A stretch of 64,000 bases of DNA from assembly GCF_011759365.1 (NCBI RefSeq), contig NZ_JAARLZ010000003.1, positions 186,001 to 250,000 of the forward strand. The letters are read 5' to 3'. Shown in pieces: positions 32,764 through 41,655 of this stretch. Within the stretch, counting starts at the first letter, position 1. Each line of letters opens with the position of its first letter. Both the position numbers and the translations under genes were made by a program. The stretch is from Luteibacter anthropi (GTDB lineage Bacteria > Pseudomonadota > Gammaproteobacteria > Xanthomonadales > Rhodanobacteraceae). Under the pieces are notes generated by a model. That model was not told the origin of the DNA. It did no database searches and saw nothing but the letters and a program-made list of their open reading frames with translations.

Positions 32764-33489
32764 TCAGTGCACGGTGTCTTCCGCTTCGAGCTTGCGCCAG
32801 ATGCTCTGGCCACCGGCAGCCTTGTCGAGCGCGTCGAGGCGCTTCGTGTGGAGTTCTTCTTCATCGCTGCTGGCACGCAGCACCACCGGACGTCGGACGA
32901 TCACGATGTCATCGAAGGCATTTGTCGCCTTGGCGTCCGCATTGGCATCGAAGACGAAGTCCAAGCCAACCTGGCCCGAGGTCATCGCGATATAGACGTC
33001 GGCCAGGAGCTGGGCGTCGAGCAGGCCGCCGTGGAGGTCGCGGTGGGTGTTGTCCACGCCCAGGCGTTTGCATAGCGCATCGAGGCTGTTGCGCTGGCCC
33101 GGATACATCGTGCGCGCCATCGCCAGCGTGTCGAGCACGGTGGCGTGGTCGGTGACCTTGCCGTATTGCGCGCCGGCCATGCGCAACTCGGCGTTGAGGA
33201 AGCCTACGTCGAACGCCGCGTTATGAATGATGAGCTCGGCACCGCGGATGAAGTTGATGAACTCCTCCACCTTGTCGCGGAACAGCGGCTTGTCGACGAG
33301 GTCTTCGTCCTTGATGCCGGTGACCTTGCTGGCCTCTTCGTCGATCGCGCGCTGCGGATTGAGATAGGTGTGGAAGTTGTTGCCCGTGGGGCGGCGGCCG
33401 ATCATCTCCACCGCGCCGATTTCGACGAGACGGTGGCCGAGCTGTACTTCCAGGCCGGTGGTTTCGGTATCGAGTACGACCTGCCTCAT
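32764..33489 (-). CDS. dnaQ: DNA polymerase III epsilon subunit (3'-5' proofreading exonuclease)
   Basis: The 241-residue protein begins [14 protein letters not shown] with Exo I residues Asp7 and Glu9; Exo II is [14 protein letters not shown] and Exo III is [18 protein letters not shown], the DEDDh set. The C-terminal tail after about residue 180 would bind the alpha subunit. The start overlaps the rnhA stop (TCAT at 33486-33489 on the + strand), so the two are translationally coupled. The DnaA-box array lies directly after its stop codon. Confidence 0.95.
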   Translation of the reverse strand: MRQVVLDTETTGLEVQLGHRLVEIGAVEMIGRRPTGNNFHTYLNPQRAIDEEASKVTGIKDEDLVDKPLFRDKVEEFINFIRGAELIIHNAAFDVGFLNAELRMAGAQYGKVTDHATVLDTLAMARTMYPGQRNSLDALCKRLGVDNTHRDLHGGLLDAQLLADVYIAMTSGQVGLDFVFDANADAKATNAFDDIVIVRRPVVLRASSDEEELHTKRLDALDKAAGGQSIWRKLEAEDTVH

Positions 33490-33941
33490 GCCACCTTGCC
33501 CTTTGTCTTGTAGATGATGGCCTGGTCGCGCGCGGCCACGTCCACCCGTTCGTTCTCCACATGGCCGTTGTGGCCCTTCACCCATTCCCAGGTCAGGTCG
33601 TGCGCGGCGGCGGCCGTGTCGAGGCGGATCCACAGGTCCTGGTTTTTCACCGGCTTCTTGTCGGCGGTCTTCCAGCCGTTCTTGCGCCACTTGGGCACCC
33701 ACTCCTGCACGCCCTGCATGACGTACTTGGAGTCGGTCATGAGATGCACCTTGCAGCGACGGGTCAGGGCCTCGAGGGCCGCGATGGCGCCCATCATCTC
33801 CATGCGGTTGTTCGTGGTGTCCGCCTCGCCACCGGAGAGCATCTTCTCGATGCCCTTGGCCCGCAGCAGGGCCGCCCAGCCGCCGGGGCCGGGGTTGCCG
33901 AGGCAGGCGCCGTCGGTGAAGGCTTCAACGATATCGGTCAT
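33486..33941 (-). CDS. rnhA: Ribonuclease HI
   Basis: This 151-residue enzyme cleaves the RNA strand of RNA-DNA hybrids. The catalytic carboxylates are in [15 protein letters not shown] (Asp10), [18 protein letters not shown] (Glu48), [10 protein letters not shown] (Asp70) and [10 protein letters not shown]. The basic loop [17 protein letters not shown] corresponds to the handle of E. coli RNase HI. It ends by overlapping the dnaQ start, and a methyltransferase gene precedes it by 4 bp; the mltD-gloB-methyltransferase-rnhA-dnaQ neighbourhood matches the E. coli order. Confidence 0.96.
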   Translation of the reverse strand: MTDIVEAFTDGACLGNPGPGGWAALLRAKGIEKMLSGGEADTTNNRMEMMGAIAALEALTRRCKVHLMTDSKYVMQGVQEWVPKWRKNGWKTADKKPVKNQDLWIRLDTAAAAHDLTWEWVKGHNGHVENERVDVAARDQAIIYKTKGKVA

Positions 33942-33945
33942 GTGT

Positions 33946-34641
33946 TCAGCTGAGTTTCTGTCGTGCGTTACGGCGGGCTCCGGAGGCGAGCGTGCCCGAC
34001 ATGGGGGCCGGCACCGCCACCGGGCGGGGGCGCAAGGTTAACGCCGTCGGCCGTTTTTTGCGCGCCAGCAACAGATATCCACCGCCCAGCACTGTCTCGG
34101 CGAAGGGCTGGCCCGTGGCACGGGGCCAGGGATTCCCCAGCCGCTTGGGCATGCTCAGCTCGAAATCGTCGCGGACCAGGCGCTGGCTCCACCACCAGGG
34201 CCAGGTCAGGCGTGGGCGGGGGCCCCGGTGACTGTGCCTCGCTACCCAGGGCGACCACAGGCCCACGGGATGAATGCCCGTGATGGCCAGCATGCCGCCC
34301 GGCGCCAGCACCCGGATGGCCTCGTCCAGGAGGTTGTCCTGGCGGGAAGTGGTTTCCAGGGCGTGGCTCAGGATCACCACCCCGAAGGCGTCGTCCACGA
34401 AGGGCAGGCGCTCCAGGCCGCTGGCCTTTACGTCGCCGCCCAGGGAGGCCCCGGCCACGCGGACGGTCGCCCAGTGGCCCAGCAGGGGGATCGCCGGGGT
34501 GGGCGCCTCGGCGGCCGCCGTGAGGTGCAGGCCGTGCTCACCGGTGCAGCGGGCCAGCAGGGGGCCGAGCACACGGGCCTCGTCGGCCAGCAGCTTGCCG
34601 ACCTGGGGCGTGGCATAGATGTCTGGGGCTGAATGCGGCAT
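33946..34641 (-). CDS. SAM-dependent methyltransferase (YafS-like)
   Basis: The 231-residue class I methyltransferase (Methyltransf_11 type) has [20 protein letters not shown] around 70-90, which is the acidic-loop/motif II region, and [19 protein letters not shown] around 105-125 (motif III). The N-terminal SAM motif is weaker than usual. By position between gloB and rnhA it corresponds to E. coli yafS, whose substrate is unknown. The C-terminal 35 residues are Arg/Pro-rich and may be disordered. It is read toward rnhA, with its promoter facing gloB. Confidence 0.8.
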   Translation of the reverse strand: MPHSAPDIYATPQVGKLLADEARVLGPLLARCTGEHGLHLTAAAEAPTPAIPLLGHWATVRVAGASLGGDVKASGLERLPFVDDAFGVVILSHALETTSRQDNLLDEAIRVLAPGGMLAITGIHPVGLWSPWVARHSHRGPRPRLTWPWWWSQRLVRDDFELSMPKRLGNPWPRATGQPFAETVLGGGYLLLARKKRPTALTLRPRPVAVPAPMSGTLASGARRNARQKLS

Positions 34642-34794
34642 GTGACCTGAGTGTAGTGAGGTTGAATGGCTCCCGCACGGTTAACGCACAACTAACGAGT
34701 ACGGTGTACCCGGCTGATATAGTCCGGCCTCCCCGCCCTCCGGGCGGCCATTCCCTGGGTGTTCGCGCCCTATCGACGTTGCGGAGCCAACCCG

Positions 34795-35562
34795 ATGCAT
34801 TGGGTACCCGTCGCGGCCTTGAGCGACAACTACATCTGGCTGGTCGCCGATGACGAAGGCAACGCCTTTGTCGTGGATCCCGGTGAAGCCGCCCCCGTCG
34901 AAGCCGCCCTCGCGGAGCGTGGCTGGGAGCTGCGCGCGATCCTGCTGACGCACCACCACAACGACCATGTCGGGGGCGTCTCCGATCTCGTGGCACGCCA
35001 CGACGTCGAGGTATACGCCACCGCCGATCCGCGCATCCAGCCGAAGAACCACTTCGTGGACGATGGCGACGTCATCACCCTGGAATCGCCGAAGGCCACG
35101 TTCAGGGTCATCGCCGTGCCTGGCCACACGAGTTCGCACGTGGCCTACTTCGGCGAAGGCTTCCTGTTCTGCGGCGATACCTTATTCAGCGTCGGCTGCG
35201 GCCGCCTTTTCGAAGGCACGCCGGAGCAGATGCTCGCCTCGCTGGACCGCTTTGCCGACCTGCCTCCCGAGACGCTGGTCTGCTGCGCCCACGAGTACAC
35301 CGCGGCCAACATTCGTTTCGCGCTCAGCGTCGATCCGGACAACGGCCCCTTGCGCCTCCGTCGTGACGAGGTGGCGCGCTTGCGCGAGGAGGGCCGCCCC
35401 AGCGTGCCCAGCAACCTCGCCGACGAGTACGCCACCAACCCCTTCCTTCGTGTCGACAGCGAGGCCATTGCCCGCTGGGTTCAAACACAAGGCAAGGAAC
35501 ACGCCACGCGGGTGGAGCGCTTCGCCGCGCTCCGCCAGGCCAAGGACACCTTCAAAGCATGA
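34795..35562 (+). CDS. gloB: Hydroxyacylglutathione hydrolase (glyoxalase II)
   Basis: The 255-residue metallo-beta-lactamase-fold enzyme hydrolyses S-lactoylglutathione to lactate and glutathione, the second step of methylglyoxal detoxification. The metal motif THHHNDHVGG is near residue 58, PGHTSSHVAYF and FCGDTLFSVGCGRLFEG follow, and the C-terminal glutathione-binding domain has CCAHEYTAANIRFAL. The ATG at 34795 is chosen over an upstream frame start. Its stop overlaps the mltD start (ATGA), as expected for a coupled pair. Confidence 0.95.
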   Translation: MHWVPVAALSDNYIWLVADDEGNAFVVDPGEAAPVEAALAERGWELRAILLTHHHNDHVGGVSDLVARHDVEVYATADPRIQPKNHFVDDGDVITLESPKATFRVIAVPGHTSSHVAYFGEGFLFCGDTLFSVGCGRLFEGTPEQMLASLDRFADLPPETLVCCAHEYTAANIRFALSVDPDNGPLRLRRDEVARLREEGRPSVPSNLADEYATNPFLRVDSEAIARWVQTQGKEHATRVERFAALRQAKDTFKA

Positions 35563-36833
35563 TCGCTCTCACCCGGCGGCTGTTGCCCACCCTCATTCCG
35601 CTCGTGCTCACGGCCTGTGCCGCCACGCCTTCCCGCCCCGTCGCTCCACCGCCCGCGCCTGCCCCCGTGCAGCCGGTGCAGGACATCGCCTTCGTGCCGA
35701 AGATGATGCGCCCTGCCCCGCCGGCCGATTTCTGGGCAGGCATGCGGGATAGTTTCGGCATGCCGGGATGCTCGGCCGACCCACAGGTGTCGGCCTGGGC
35801 ACGCACGTACACGCAGAAGCCCAACCGCTTCGAGCAACAGATCAACGAGGTGTTGCCGCTGATCGTGTATGCGCACAAGTCGGCCATGACGCATGGCGTG
35901 GCAGGTGAGTTCGCCCTGCTGCCCTGGGTGGAAAGCCAGTATCGCCACGTGCCGGGCAAGAAGAACCGCCCGGCCGGGATGTGGCAGATCATGCCCGACA
36001 CGGCGCATACGCTCGGCCTGCGCGTGGACAAGAATTACGACGAACGCCTCGATATCACGAAGTCCACCGAATCGGTGATGTCGATGATGCGCCGCTATTA
36101 CGATGATCTCGGCGACTGGCGCCTGGTCGACGTGGCCTACAACGCCGGCGAGTTCGGCCTGAAGAAGACCATCGAGAAGCACGGTGGTCCGTCGGGCGAC
36201 GATGGGCTGCCCGATGTACCGATGAAAGCGAACACGAAGGAACATCTCGTGAAGCTGATGGCCATCGCCTGCATCGTGCGCAATCCGGAACGCTTCAACG
36301 TACGCCTGCCGAAGCAGGATACCGAAGAGGCGTTGCAGGTCGTGCAGGTGTCGAATCCGCAGTCGCTCGCACAGGCAGCGAAGCAATCGGGCATGACCAC
36401 GGATGATCTGCGCGGTTTCAATCCGGCGTATCGTACGAACAAGGGCACGGTGTATTCGAGCCTGCTGCTGCCGAAGACGGCGGCCGACCAGTACAAGCTG
36501 GGGCCGGTTGATCCGGTGGCGGATGTGCCTGACACGACGCCTGCCGACGATGTGGACGATACGCCGTCGAAGTCTTCCTCCTCGAAGCATGGGAAGAAGG
36601 CACACGCCACGAAGAATACGAAGGCTGTCGCAAAGGCGACACCGAAGAAGTCCGCGCCTGCCAGCAAGGCTGAAGCACCGCAGCTTGCGATCCACAAGGT
36701 CAACAGCGGCGAATCGCTGTGGTCCATTGCACGCCTGCACCAGGTGAGCGTGGATGAACTGGTGAAGTGGAACGATCTTCCGTCGAAGGCTGTAAAGCCA
36801 GGTCAGGTCCTGAAGCTCACGGCATCGCGATAA
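35559..36833 (+). CDS. mltD: Membrane-bound lytic murein transglycosylase D-like lipoprotein
   Basis: The 424-residue precursor has a lipoprotein signal with lipobox LTAC near residue 20. The SLT domain (about 95-220) has the catalytic Glu in LLPWVESQYRH, then PAGMWQIMPDTAHTLGL and DVAYNAGEFGL. A Lys/Ala/Ser-rich linker (about 330-375) leads to one C-terminal LysM domain (VNSGESLWSIARLHQVSVDE). E. coli MltD has more than one LysM, so this one is reduced. It cleaves glycan strands with 1,6-anhydro-muropeptide formation at the outer membrane. It overlaps gloB by 4 bp. Confidence 0.92.
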   Translation: MIALTRRLLPTLIPLVLTACAATPSRPVAPPPAPAPVQPVQDIAFVPKMMRPAPPADFWAGMRDSFGMPGCSADPQVSAWARTYTQKPNRFEQQINEVLPLIVYAHKSAMTHGVAGEFALLPWVESQYRHVPGKKNRPAGMWQIMPDTAHTLGLRVDKNYDERLDITKSTESVMSMMRRYYDDLGDWRLVDVAYNAGEFGLKKTIEKHGGPSGDDGLPDVPMKANTKEHLVKLMAIACIVRNPERFNVRLPKQDTEEALQVVQVSNPQSLAQAAKQSGMTTDDLRGFNPAYRTNKGTVYSSLLLPKTAADQYKLGPVDPVADVPDTTPADDVDDTPSKSSSSKHGKKAHATKNTKAVAKATPKKSAPASKAEAPQLAIHKVNSGESLWSIARLHQVSVDELVKWNDLPSKAVKPGQVLKLTASR

Positions 36834-37330
36834 CGTCGTCCTTGCGAAAATTTTGGACGCAGTGCGGTGCACTCAGTTTTCGCGAGAGGGGCTGCTGCAC
36901 ACGAGCCGATGCAGCGTGGCGGCGCTTACTGGTGAACCGGGGCGCTGGGTTCCTGCGTTCGCAGGAACGACGGGCTGCGAGATCGCAGCTCCCCACCTAT
37001 CCCTCACGTCGTCCCTGTGAAAACAGGGACCCAGTGCGGTGCGGTGGGTTTTCGCGAGAGGGTCACCTACACACAAGCCGATGCAACGCAGCGGTGCTTA
37101 CTGGTGAACCGGGGCGCTGGGTTCCTGCGTTCGCAGGAACGACGGGTTGCGAGATTGCAACTCCCCACCTACCCCTCACGTCGTCCCTGCGAAAGCAGGG
37201 ACCCAGTGCGGTGCGGTGGGCTTTCGCAAAAGCGTCACCTACACACGAGCCGATGTAGCTGGATGGCGTTTGCTGGTGAATCGGGGCGCTGGGTTCCTGT
37301 TTTCACAGGAACGACGAGCTGGTGGGGGGC
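36834..37330. repeat. Three tandem copies of a ~172-bp palindrome-rich repeat
   Basis: Units start at about 36834, 37007 and 37179 (periods 173 and 172 bp). Each begins CGTCGTCC, holds AGTGCGGTGC, a diverged central part with GCCGATG, and ends with GGTTCCTGCGTTCGCAGGAA or a variant. The paired motifs CCCTGCGAAAGCAGGG and TTCCTGCGTTCGCAGGAA are hairpins. No coding bias is seen. They fill the gap between mltD and fabV. Confidence 0.8.
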
Positions 37331-37339
37331 AGCTCGTCG
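37312..37339 (-). terminator. Hairpin after fabV
   Basis: CGACGAGCTG at 37312-37321 pairs with CAGCTCGTCG at 37330-37339, about 10 bp past the fabV stop on the minus strand. Probable fabV terminator. Confidence 0.55.
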
Positions 37340-37349
37340 CACTAGTTCT

Positions 37350-38573
37350 TCAGAGTTGCACCACGTCCCACTGCACGTCGGCGCTCACGTCGGCGTCGTA
37401 ATCCACGCCTTCCGCTTCGAAACCGAACAGCTTGATGAAGCCGTGCTTGTAACCGGCGTAGTCGGTGTCGTCCCACAGGTTCGCCGTGGTGACGGTGGGC
37501 CACAGGGCCTTGCACTCGCCCTGCACGTCGTCGCGAAGCTCCCAGTCGTCCAGGCGCAGGCGGCCTTCGCTGTCGGTTTCCGGCGCGGCGCCATCCGCAC
37601 GATACAGGCGGTCGTGGAACAGACGGTTGATCTGCTCGATGGTGCCTTCGTGGATGCCCTTGGCCTTCATGATCTTGAAGACCATCGACACGTAAAGCGG
37701 AATCACCGGGATGGCCGAGCTGGCCTGGGTGACCACCGACTTCATCACGCCCACATACGAGCGCAGGTGCTTGTCGGCATGACGCGCGCGCAGTTCTTTC
37801 GCCGTGCGATCCACGTGCTGCTTGGCCTGACCCAGCGTGCCGTGCCAGTAGATCGGCCAGGTAATGGACGTGCCAACGTAGCTGTAAGCGATGGTCGTGG
37901 CGTGATCCGCCAGTACACCGGCCTCGGCCAGTGCATCGATCCACATCGACCAGTCTTCGCCACCCATGACGGTGACGGTGTCTTTGACTTCCTGCTCGTT
38001 GGCCGGCTCGACGGTGGCCTGCACCACGGCGTCCTTGTTGGTATCCACGGAGGATGCCGTAAAGGTGTCACCCATGGTCTTCAGCGCGGAGCGCACTACC
38101 GTACCCGGCTCGCCCAAGGCCGTGCCTTCCGGAAGCTTGCGCACCGGCGAGGCCAGCGAATAGACGACGAGGTCGATCTTGCCGCCCATCTCGTTCTTGA
38201 TGATCTCGATGGCCTTCGCGCGCGTTTCGTTGGCGAAGGCATCGCCGTTGATCGACTTCGCGAAGAGGCCGGCTTCGCGGGCCAGCGCATCGAAAGCGTG
38301 AGAGTTGTACCAGCCCGCGGTACCGGTCTTGTCTTCGCTCGAGGGCTTCTCGAAAAAGACCCCCAGGGTCGCCGCACCGTGACCGAAGGCCGCAGTGATG
38401 CGCGAGGCCAGGCCGTAGCCGGTGGATGCGCCGATGACGAGGACGTTCTTCGGTCCCTTGGCGAATTCGCCGCTGGCCTTGGTGATGGCGATCTGTTCCT
38501 TCACGTTCTGCGCGCAACCGGTGGGATGGGCGGTGACGCAGATGAAGCCTCGGACCTTGGGTTTGATGATCAC
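37350..38573 (-). CDS. fabV: Enoyl-ACP reductase FabV (NADH)
   Basis: The 407-residue enzyme catalyses the last step of the fatty-acid elongation cycle. FabV hallmarks are the N-terminal [20 protein letters not shown], the Rossmann segment [31 protein letters not shown]-like loop and the catalytic Tyr-X8-Lys ([10 protein letters not shown]). The length is that of FabV, not FabI; FabV enzymes are known for low triclosan sensitivity. I see no fabI in the window. A repeat-rich region lies on either side. Confidence 0.96.
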   Translation of the reverse strand: MIIKPKVRGFICVTAHPTGCAQNVKEQIAITKASGEFAKGPKNVLVIGASTGYGLASRITAAFGHGAATLGVFFEKPSSEDKTGTAGWYNSHAFDALAREAGLFAKSINGDAFANETRAKAIEIIKNEMGGKIDLVVYSLASPVRKLPEGTALGEPGTVVRSALKTMGDTFTASSVDTNKDAVVQATVEPANEQEVKDTVTVMGGEDWSMWIDALAEAGVLADHATTIAYSYVGTSITWPIYWHGTLGQAKQHVDRTAKELRARHADKHLRSYVGVMKSVVTQASSAIPVIPLYVSMVFKIMKAKGIHEGTIEQINRLFHDRLYRADGAAPETDSEGRLRLDDWELRDDVQGECKALWPTVTTANLWDDTDYAGYKHGFIKLFGFEAEGVDYDADVSADVQWDVVQL

Positions 38574-38832
38574 GGATGATTCCTTTGACGCGATTTAGGC
38601 GGCCATTGTAATGGGGGCGGGGGCCATTCGCTTCCGCATGGTGCGCAAGAGCGGTCGCGCACAGGCGCGCTCCTGGGGGGATACGGCCCGGATGGGTGTT
38701 GTGAACCTGTTGTGGTCGCGCGCAGGCGCGCTCCTACAAGGCACCGTACCCCTGTAGGAGCGCGCCTGCGCGCGACCATAACAGGGAGGCGATCCGCCCG
38801 TGCCGCGCCCCTGCGCGCGACCGCTTTACCCC
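38574..38832. repeat. Cluster of REP-like palindromes between fabV and ppiD
   Basis: At least three arms of the GGTCGCGCGCAGGCGCGCTC element occur: about 38651-38672, 38715-38739 and the inverted copy 38753-38779 (GTAGGAGCGCGCCTGCGCGC), followed by a decayed arm near 38800-38822. No gene is seen. The inverted pair at 38715-38779 could fold as one long hairpin. Confidence 0.75.
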
Positions 38833-38838
38833 ACAAAA

Positions 38839-38864
38839 AAGGCCCCGGACAAAGCCGGGGCCTT
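38839..38864 (-). terminator. Terminator of ppiD
   Basis: AAGGCCCCGG at 38839-38848 pairs with CCGGGGCCTT at 38855-38864. On the minus strand the stem is followed by TTTTTTGTGG, a good Rho-independent terminator 26 bp after the ppiD stop. Confidence 0.85.
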
Positions 38865-38889
38865 TTAAATCTGCCGATCAAGGCAAACC

Positions 38890-40800
38890 TTACATCCGGT
38901 CCTGCGCGATCTTGATCTCGGCCTTCGCCCGGAGCGCCTGGACGTAGTCCATGGTCACTGCCTGGGCCATCGCGTCCGTCATCTGGCCGCGCAGGCCGTC
39001 GCGCTGGGCCTTCTCCACCTTGGACGGGTCGCCGTCGGTCACCTTGTCGACCGCCACCAGCGCATAGGTTGCGTTGTCGGTACGGATTACCGACCACACT
39101 GCCTTGCCATCCACCGGATGCGGCAGGCTGAAGGACTGCACCAGGATCTCCTCCGGCACGTCCTTCACGGTGGCGAGCTTGTCGCGCTCAAGATCGGGCA
39201 GTGCACGCACCGGGGCCTTGATGAGCGAGGCGGCATCACCACCCTTGGCGAGCTGGGCCACGAGGTCGTCGGCCTGCTTCTTCGCGAGCACGTCGACGCG
39301 CTCGTCGAGGATGCGCTGGCGCACGCTGTCCTTCACATCGGCCAGCGCCTTCGGAGCAGCGGCGTTGTGCTTATTGAGATGCATGACGATCGCATCGCCC
39401 TTGCCCAGCTGGACGAGCGAGGAATTGTTGCCCTGGTTGAGCACGTCGTCGGCGAAAGCGGCCTGGGCGAACTTCGGATCGCTCGGGATGCCTTCTCCGC
39501 CCTGACGGCTGAACAGCGGCGAGGTCTTGATCTGGATGTCCAGTTCCTTCGCCACGGCATCGAGCGAGCCCGGGTTGCGCTCGGCGAGATCGGCCATCTG
39601 ACCTGCACGCTCGTTGTAGAGGCGCTCGCCCTCGTTCTTCGCCCAGTCGCTGGCCAGCTGGCCACGGACTTCGGCAAACGGCTTGGCGTCGCCGTCGCGG
39701 GCGTCGCGCAGCCAGATGATGTGGTAGCCCTCGTCCGGCGACAGCACCGGCTCGTGCGTGATGTCGCCCTTTTTCATGCCGAACAGCGCCGTGTCGAAGG
39801 CCGCGTTGGCAACACCTTTTTCCAGCCAGCCCAAGTCGCCGCCGGTGCGCTTGGAGCCCGCGTCATCCGAGTTTTCGGCAGCCAGCTTGGCGAAGTTTTC
39901 CGGCGTAGCTTCGGCGGCGATCTTCTTCGCCTTTTCGAGGGCAGCCTTCTGCTGGTCCGGCGTGGCGTTCTTCGGCACTTCGATGAGGATGTGCGACGCC
40001 TCGCGCTGTTCCGGCTGCGCATAGCGCTGCTTGAACTTGTCGTAGTACTCGTGCAGCTGCTCGTCGGTGGGCGTTCCGATCTTGAGATCGGCCTGCTTCA
40101 CTTCGAGATAATCGACCGACACCTGCTCGGGCACCGTGTAATCGACGATGTGCTGCTTGTAGAACGATTCGATATCGGCGTCGGACACGTTCGCATCCGT
40201 GAGCGACGGACGCGGCAGCGTCGCGAAACGCAGGTCGCGCTTTTGCATGCGCAGACGGAAGAAGTTGTCGACGTCCGCCTCGCTGACCAGCGTGGTGGAC
40301 GAAATAGCCTGCGGGATGAGCTGCGTGGACAGCGACGAGCGGATCTTCGCCTCGTACATCGCCGGCGTCATGCCCTGCATGTTGAGGATTGCGCGATAGG
40401 CCTCGGGGCTGAACTGGCCGTTGACCTGGAAGCCCGGGTCGCCGCCGATGGTGTTGCGCACATCGAGGTCGGACACCGTGAGCTTGAGGTTGGTGTTGGC
40501 CTGCTGCAGCAGCGCCTGGCTGATCATGCCGTCGAGTACTTTCTGTTTGAACTCGGGCTTCTCGAGATCAGCCGCCGAGTACGGCGAATTCGGCGTCTGC
40601 GAGAACTGCTGGCGCAGCTCGTTGAGGCGATTCTGCCAATCCTGCTGCGAAATCTCTTGGTCGCCGACCTTGGCCACGTAAGTGTCGACACGCGAGACGA
40701 AGTACGACTCGATGCCGAAGAACGCGACAGCGAATACGCAGACGCCGAGGACGATGGCCGCCGGCCAACCATGGATCTTGTTACGCAGGGCTTGCAGCAT
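38890..40800 (-). CDS. ppiD: Peptidyl-prolyl isomerase/periplasmic chaperone PpiD
   Basis: The 636-residue protein is anchored in the inner membrane by one N-terminal segment (about 13-33, WPAAIVLGVCVFAVAFFGIES) with the chaperone body in the periplasm. A SurA_N-like region (about 40-200) is followed by a parvulin-type PPIase domain (about 265-365, HILIEVPKNATPDQQKAAL through GYHIIWLRD) and a C-terminal chaperone-like part. It helps nascent exported proteins at the SecYEG exit. It is the standard final gene of the tig-clpPX-lon-hupB region, separated from hupB here by two tRNAs. Confidence 0.94.
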   Translation of the reverse strand: MLQALRNKIHGWPAAIVLGVCVFAVAFFGIESYFVSRVDTYVAKVGDQEISQQDWQNRLNELRQQFSQTPNSPYSAADLEKPEFKQKVLDGMISQALLQQANTNLKLTVSDLDVRNTIGGDPGFQVNGQFSPEAYRAILNMQGMTPAMYEAKIRSSLSTQLIPQAISSTTLVSEADVDNFFRLRMQKRDLRFATLPRPSLTDANVSDADIESFYKQHIVDYTVPEQVSVDYLEVKQADLKIGTPTDEQLHEYYDKFKQRYAQPEQREASHILIEVPKNATPDQQKAALEKAKKIAAEATPENFAKLAAENSDDAGSKRTGGDLGWLEKGVANAAFDTALFGMKKGDITHEPVLSPDEGYHIIWLRDARDGDAKPFAEVRGQLASDWAKNEGERLYNERAGQMADLAERNPGSLDAVAKELDIQIKTSPLFSRQGGEGIPSDPKFAQAAFADDVLNQGNNSSLVQLGKGDAIVMHLNKHNAAAPKALADVKDSVRQRILDERVDVLAKKQADDLVAQLAKGGDAASLIKAPVRALPDLERDKLATVKDVPEEILVQSFSLPHPVDGKAVWSVIRTDNATYALVAVDKVTDGDPSKVEKAQRDGLRGQMTDAMAQAVTMDYVQALRAKAEIKIAQDRM

Positions 40801-40885
40801 GATGCGACTCGCAACGGTTGCGCCGGCAAATCCTTACCGACGGTAGATAAAGCAAAGGCGCCACACGGGCGCCTTTGCGGACCAA

Positions 40886-40962
40886 TGGCGGAGTGGACGG
40901 GACTCGAACCCGCGACCTCCGGCGTGACAGGCCAGCATTCTAACCGACTGAACTACCACTCC
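40886..40962 (-). tRNA. tRNA-Asp (GTC)
   Basis: A 77-nt tRNA on the minus strand with acceptor stem GGAGTGG/CCACTCC, T-arm GGGTTCGAGTCCC and encoded CCA. The anticodon loop CTGTCAC gives GUC for aspartate. It lies between hupB and ppiD, downstream of tRNA-Val. Confidence 0.95.
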
Positions 40963-40971
40963 ACTTCCGTT

Positions 40972-41046
40972 TGGTGGGTGCTGAGGGGATCGAACCCCCG
41001 ACCAGCGCCGTGTAAAGGCGACGCTCTACCGCTGAGCTAAGCACCC
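40972..41046 (-). tRNA. tRNA-Val (TAC)
   Basis: A 75-nt tRNA on the minus strand with acceptor GGGTGCT/AGCACCC, T-arm GGGGTTCGATCCCC and encoded CCA. The anticodon loop TTTACAC gives UAC for valine. It is 9 bp upstream of tRNA-Asp and 18 bp downstream of hupB, so all may be co-transcribed. Confidence 0.95.
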
Positions 41047-41064
41047 TCCGTACGGTAAGACCAG

Positions 41065-41337
41065 TTAGTTTACGTGATCCTTGAGCGCCTTGCCAGCGGT
41101 GAAGGCCGGGACCTTCGATGCCGGGATCTTGATCTCTTCGTTCGTGCGCGGGTTGCGGCCGGTACGGGCAGCGCGGCTACGCAGCTTGAACGTGCCGAAA
41201 CCGACGACGGCGACATCTTCACCCTTCTTCAGGGTGTCCTTGACGGCCTCGATCAGGCCTTCGAGCGCACGAGCGGCATCAGCCTTCGACAGCTCGGACT
41301 TTTCGGCGATGGCGGCGACCAGTTCGGTTTTATTCAT
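41065..41337 (-). CDS. hupB: DNA-binding protein HU-beta
   Basis: The 90-residue histone-like protein starts [20 protein letters not shown] and has the beta-arm signature [20 protein letters not shown] with the conserved intercalating Pro, then [16 protein letters not shown]. It bends and compacts DNA as a dimer. The position after lon is the standard gammaproteobacterial order. Its promoter must lie in the 318-bp gap upstream. Confidence 0.96.
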   Translation of the reverse strand: MNKTELVAAIAEKSELSKADAARALEGLIEAVKDTLKKGEDVAVVGFGTFKLRSRAARTGRNPRTNEEIKIPASKVPAFTAGKALKDHVN

Positions 41338-41612
41338 TACGTGACTCCCTAAAGGTGATTCGAATCGCCGGACGGCGATCCTGGGCGAAAGACATTAGGT
41401 CGTGAAGATCGTGTGATCTCAAATACGACCCCGTGATCGATGGTGCCGTTGCGGCGCGGATGATCGCGGTGACGCCTTTATACCAGCGCCCTACCCCCAC
41501 CGCAATACAAGCAATACCAAGGCTTTCAGCGCGTATGCATGGTAATTCGAGGGTTGCGCGAATGCAGAAAAACGATTATTGCGCGGGCGCAATGACAGGA
41601 CGACGAAAACGA
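41338..41612. other. Promoter region of hupB
   Basis: This is the main part of the 318-bp gap between lon and hupB. I see no gene; the part near 41540-41600 is AT-richer. The minus-strand hupB promoter should be here, but I cannot assign -35 and -10 boxes with confidence. The lon terminator closes the right end. Confidence 0.5.
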
Positions 41613-41613
41613 A

Positions 41614-41637
41614 AAGAGCGCACCTGGGTGCGCTCTT
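41614..41637 (-). terminator. Terminator of lon
   Basis: AAGAGCGCACC at 41614-41624 pairs with GGTGCGCTCTT at 41627-41637; on the minus strand it is followed by TTCGTTTTCG. It lies 19 bp after the lon stop. Confidence 0.75.
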
Positions 41638-41655
41638 GTTCGCCTCACGAAACGA

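Noticed and set aside
36834-37330. The tandem repeats as a CRISPR array.
   Set aside because: Units are about 172 bp, are mostly similar along their full length rather than having short repeats with unique spacers, and no cas genes are present.
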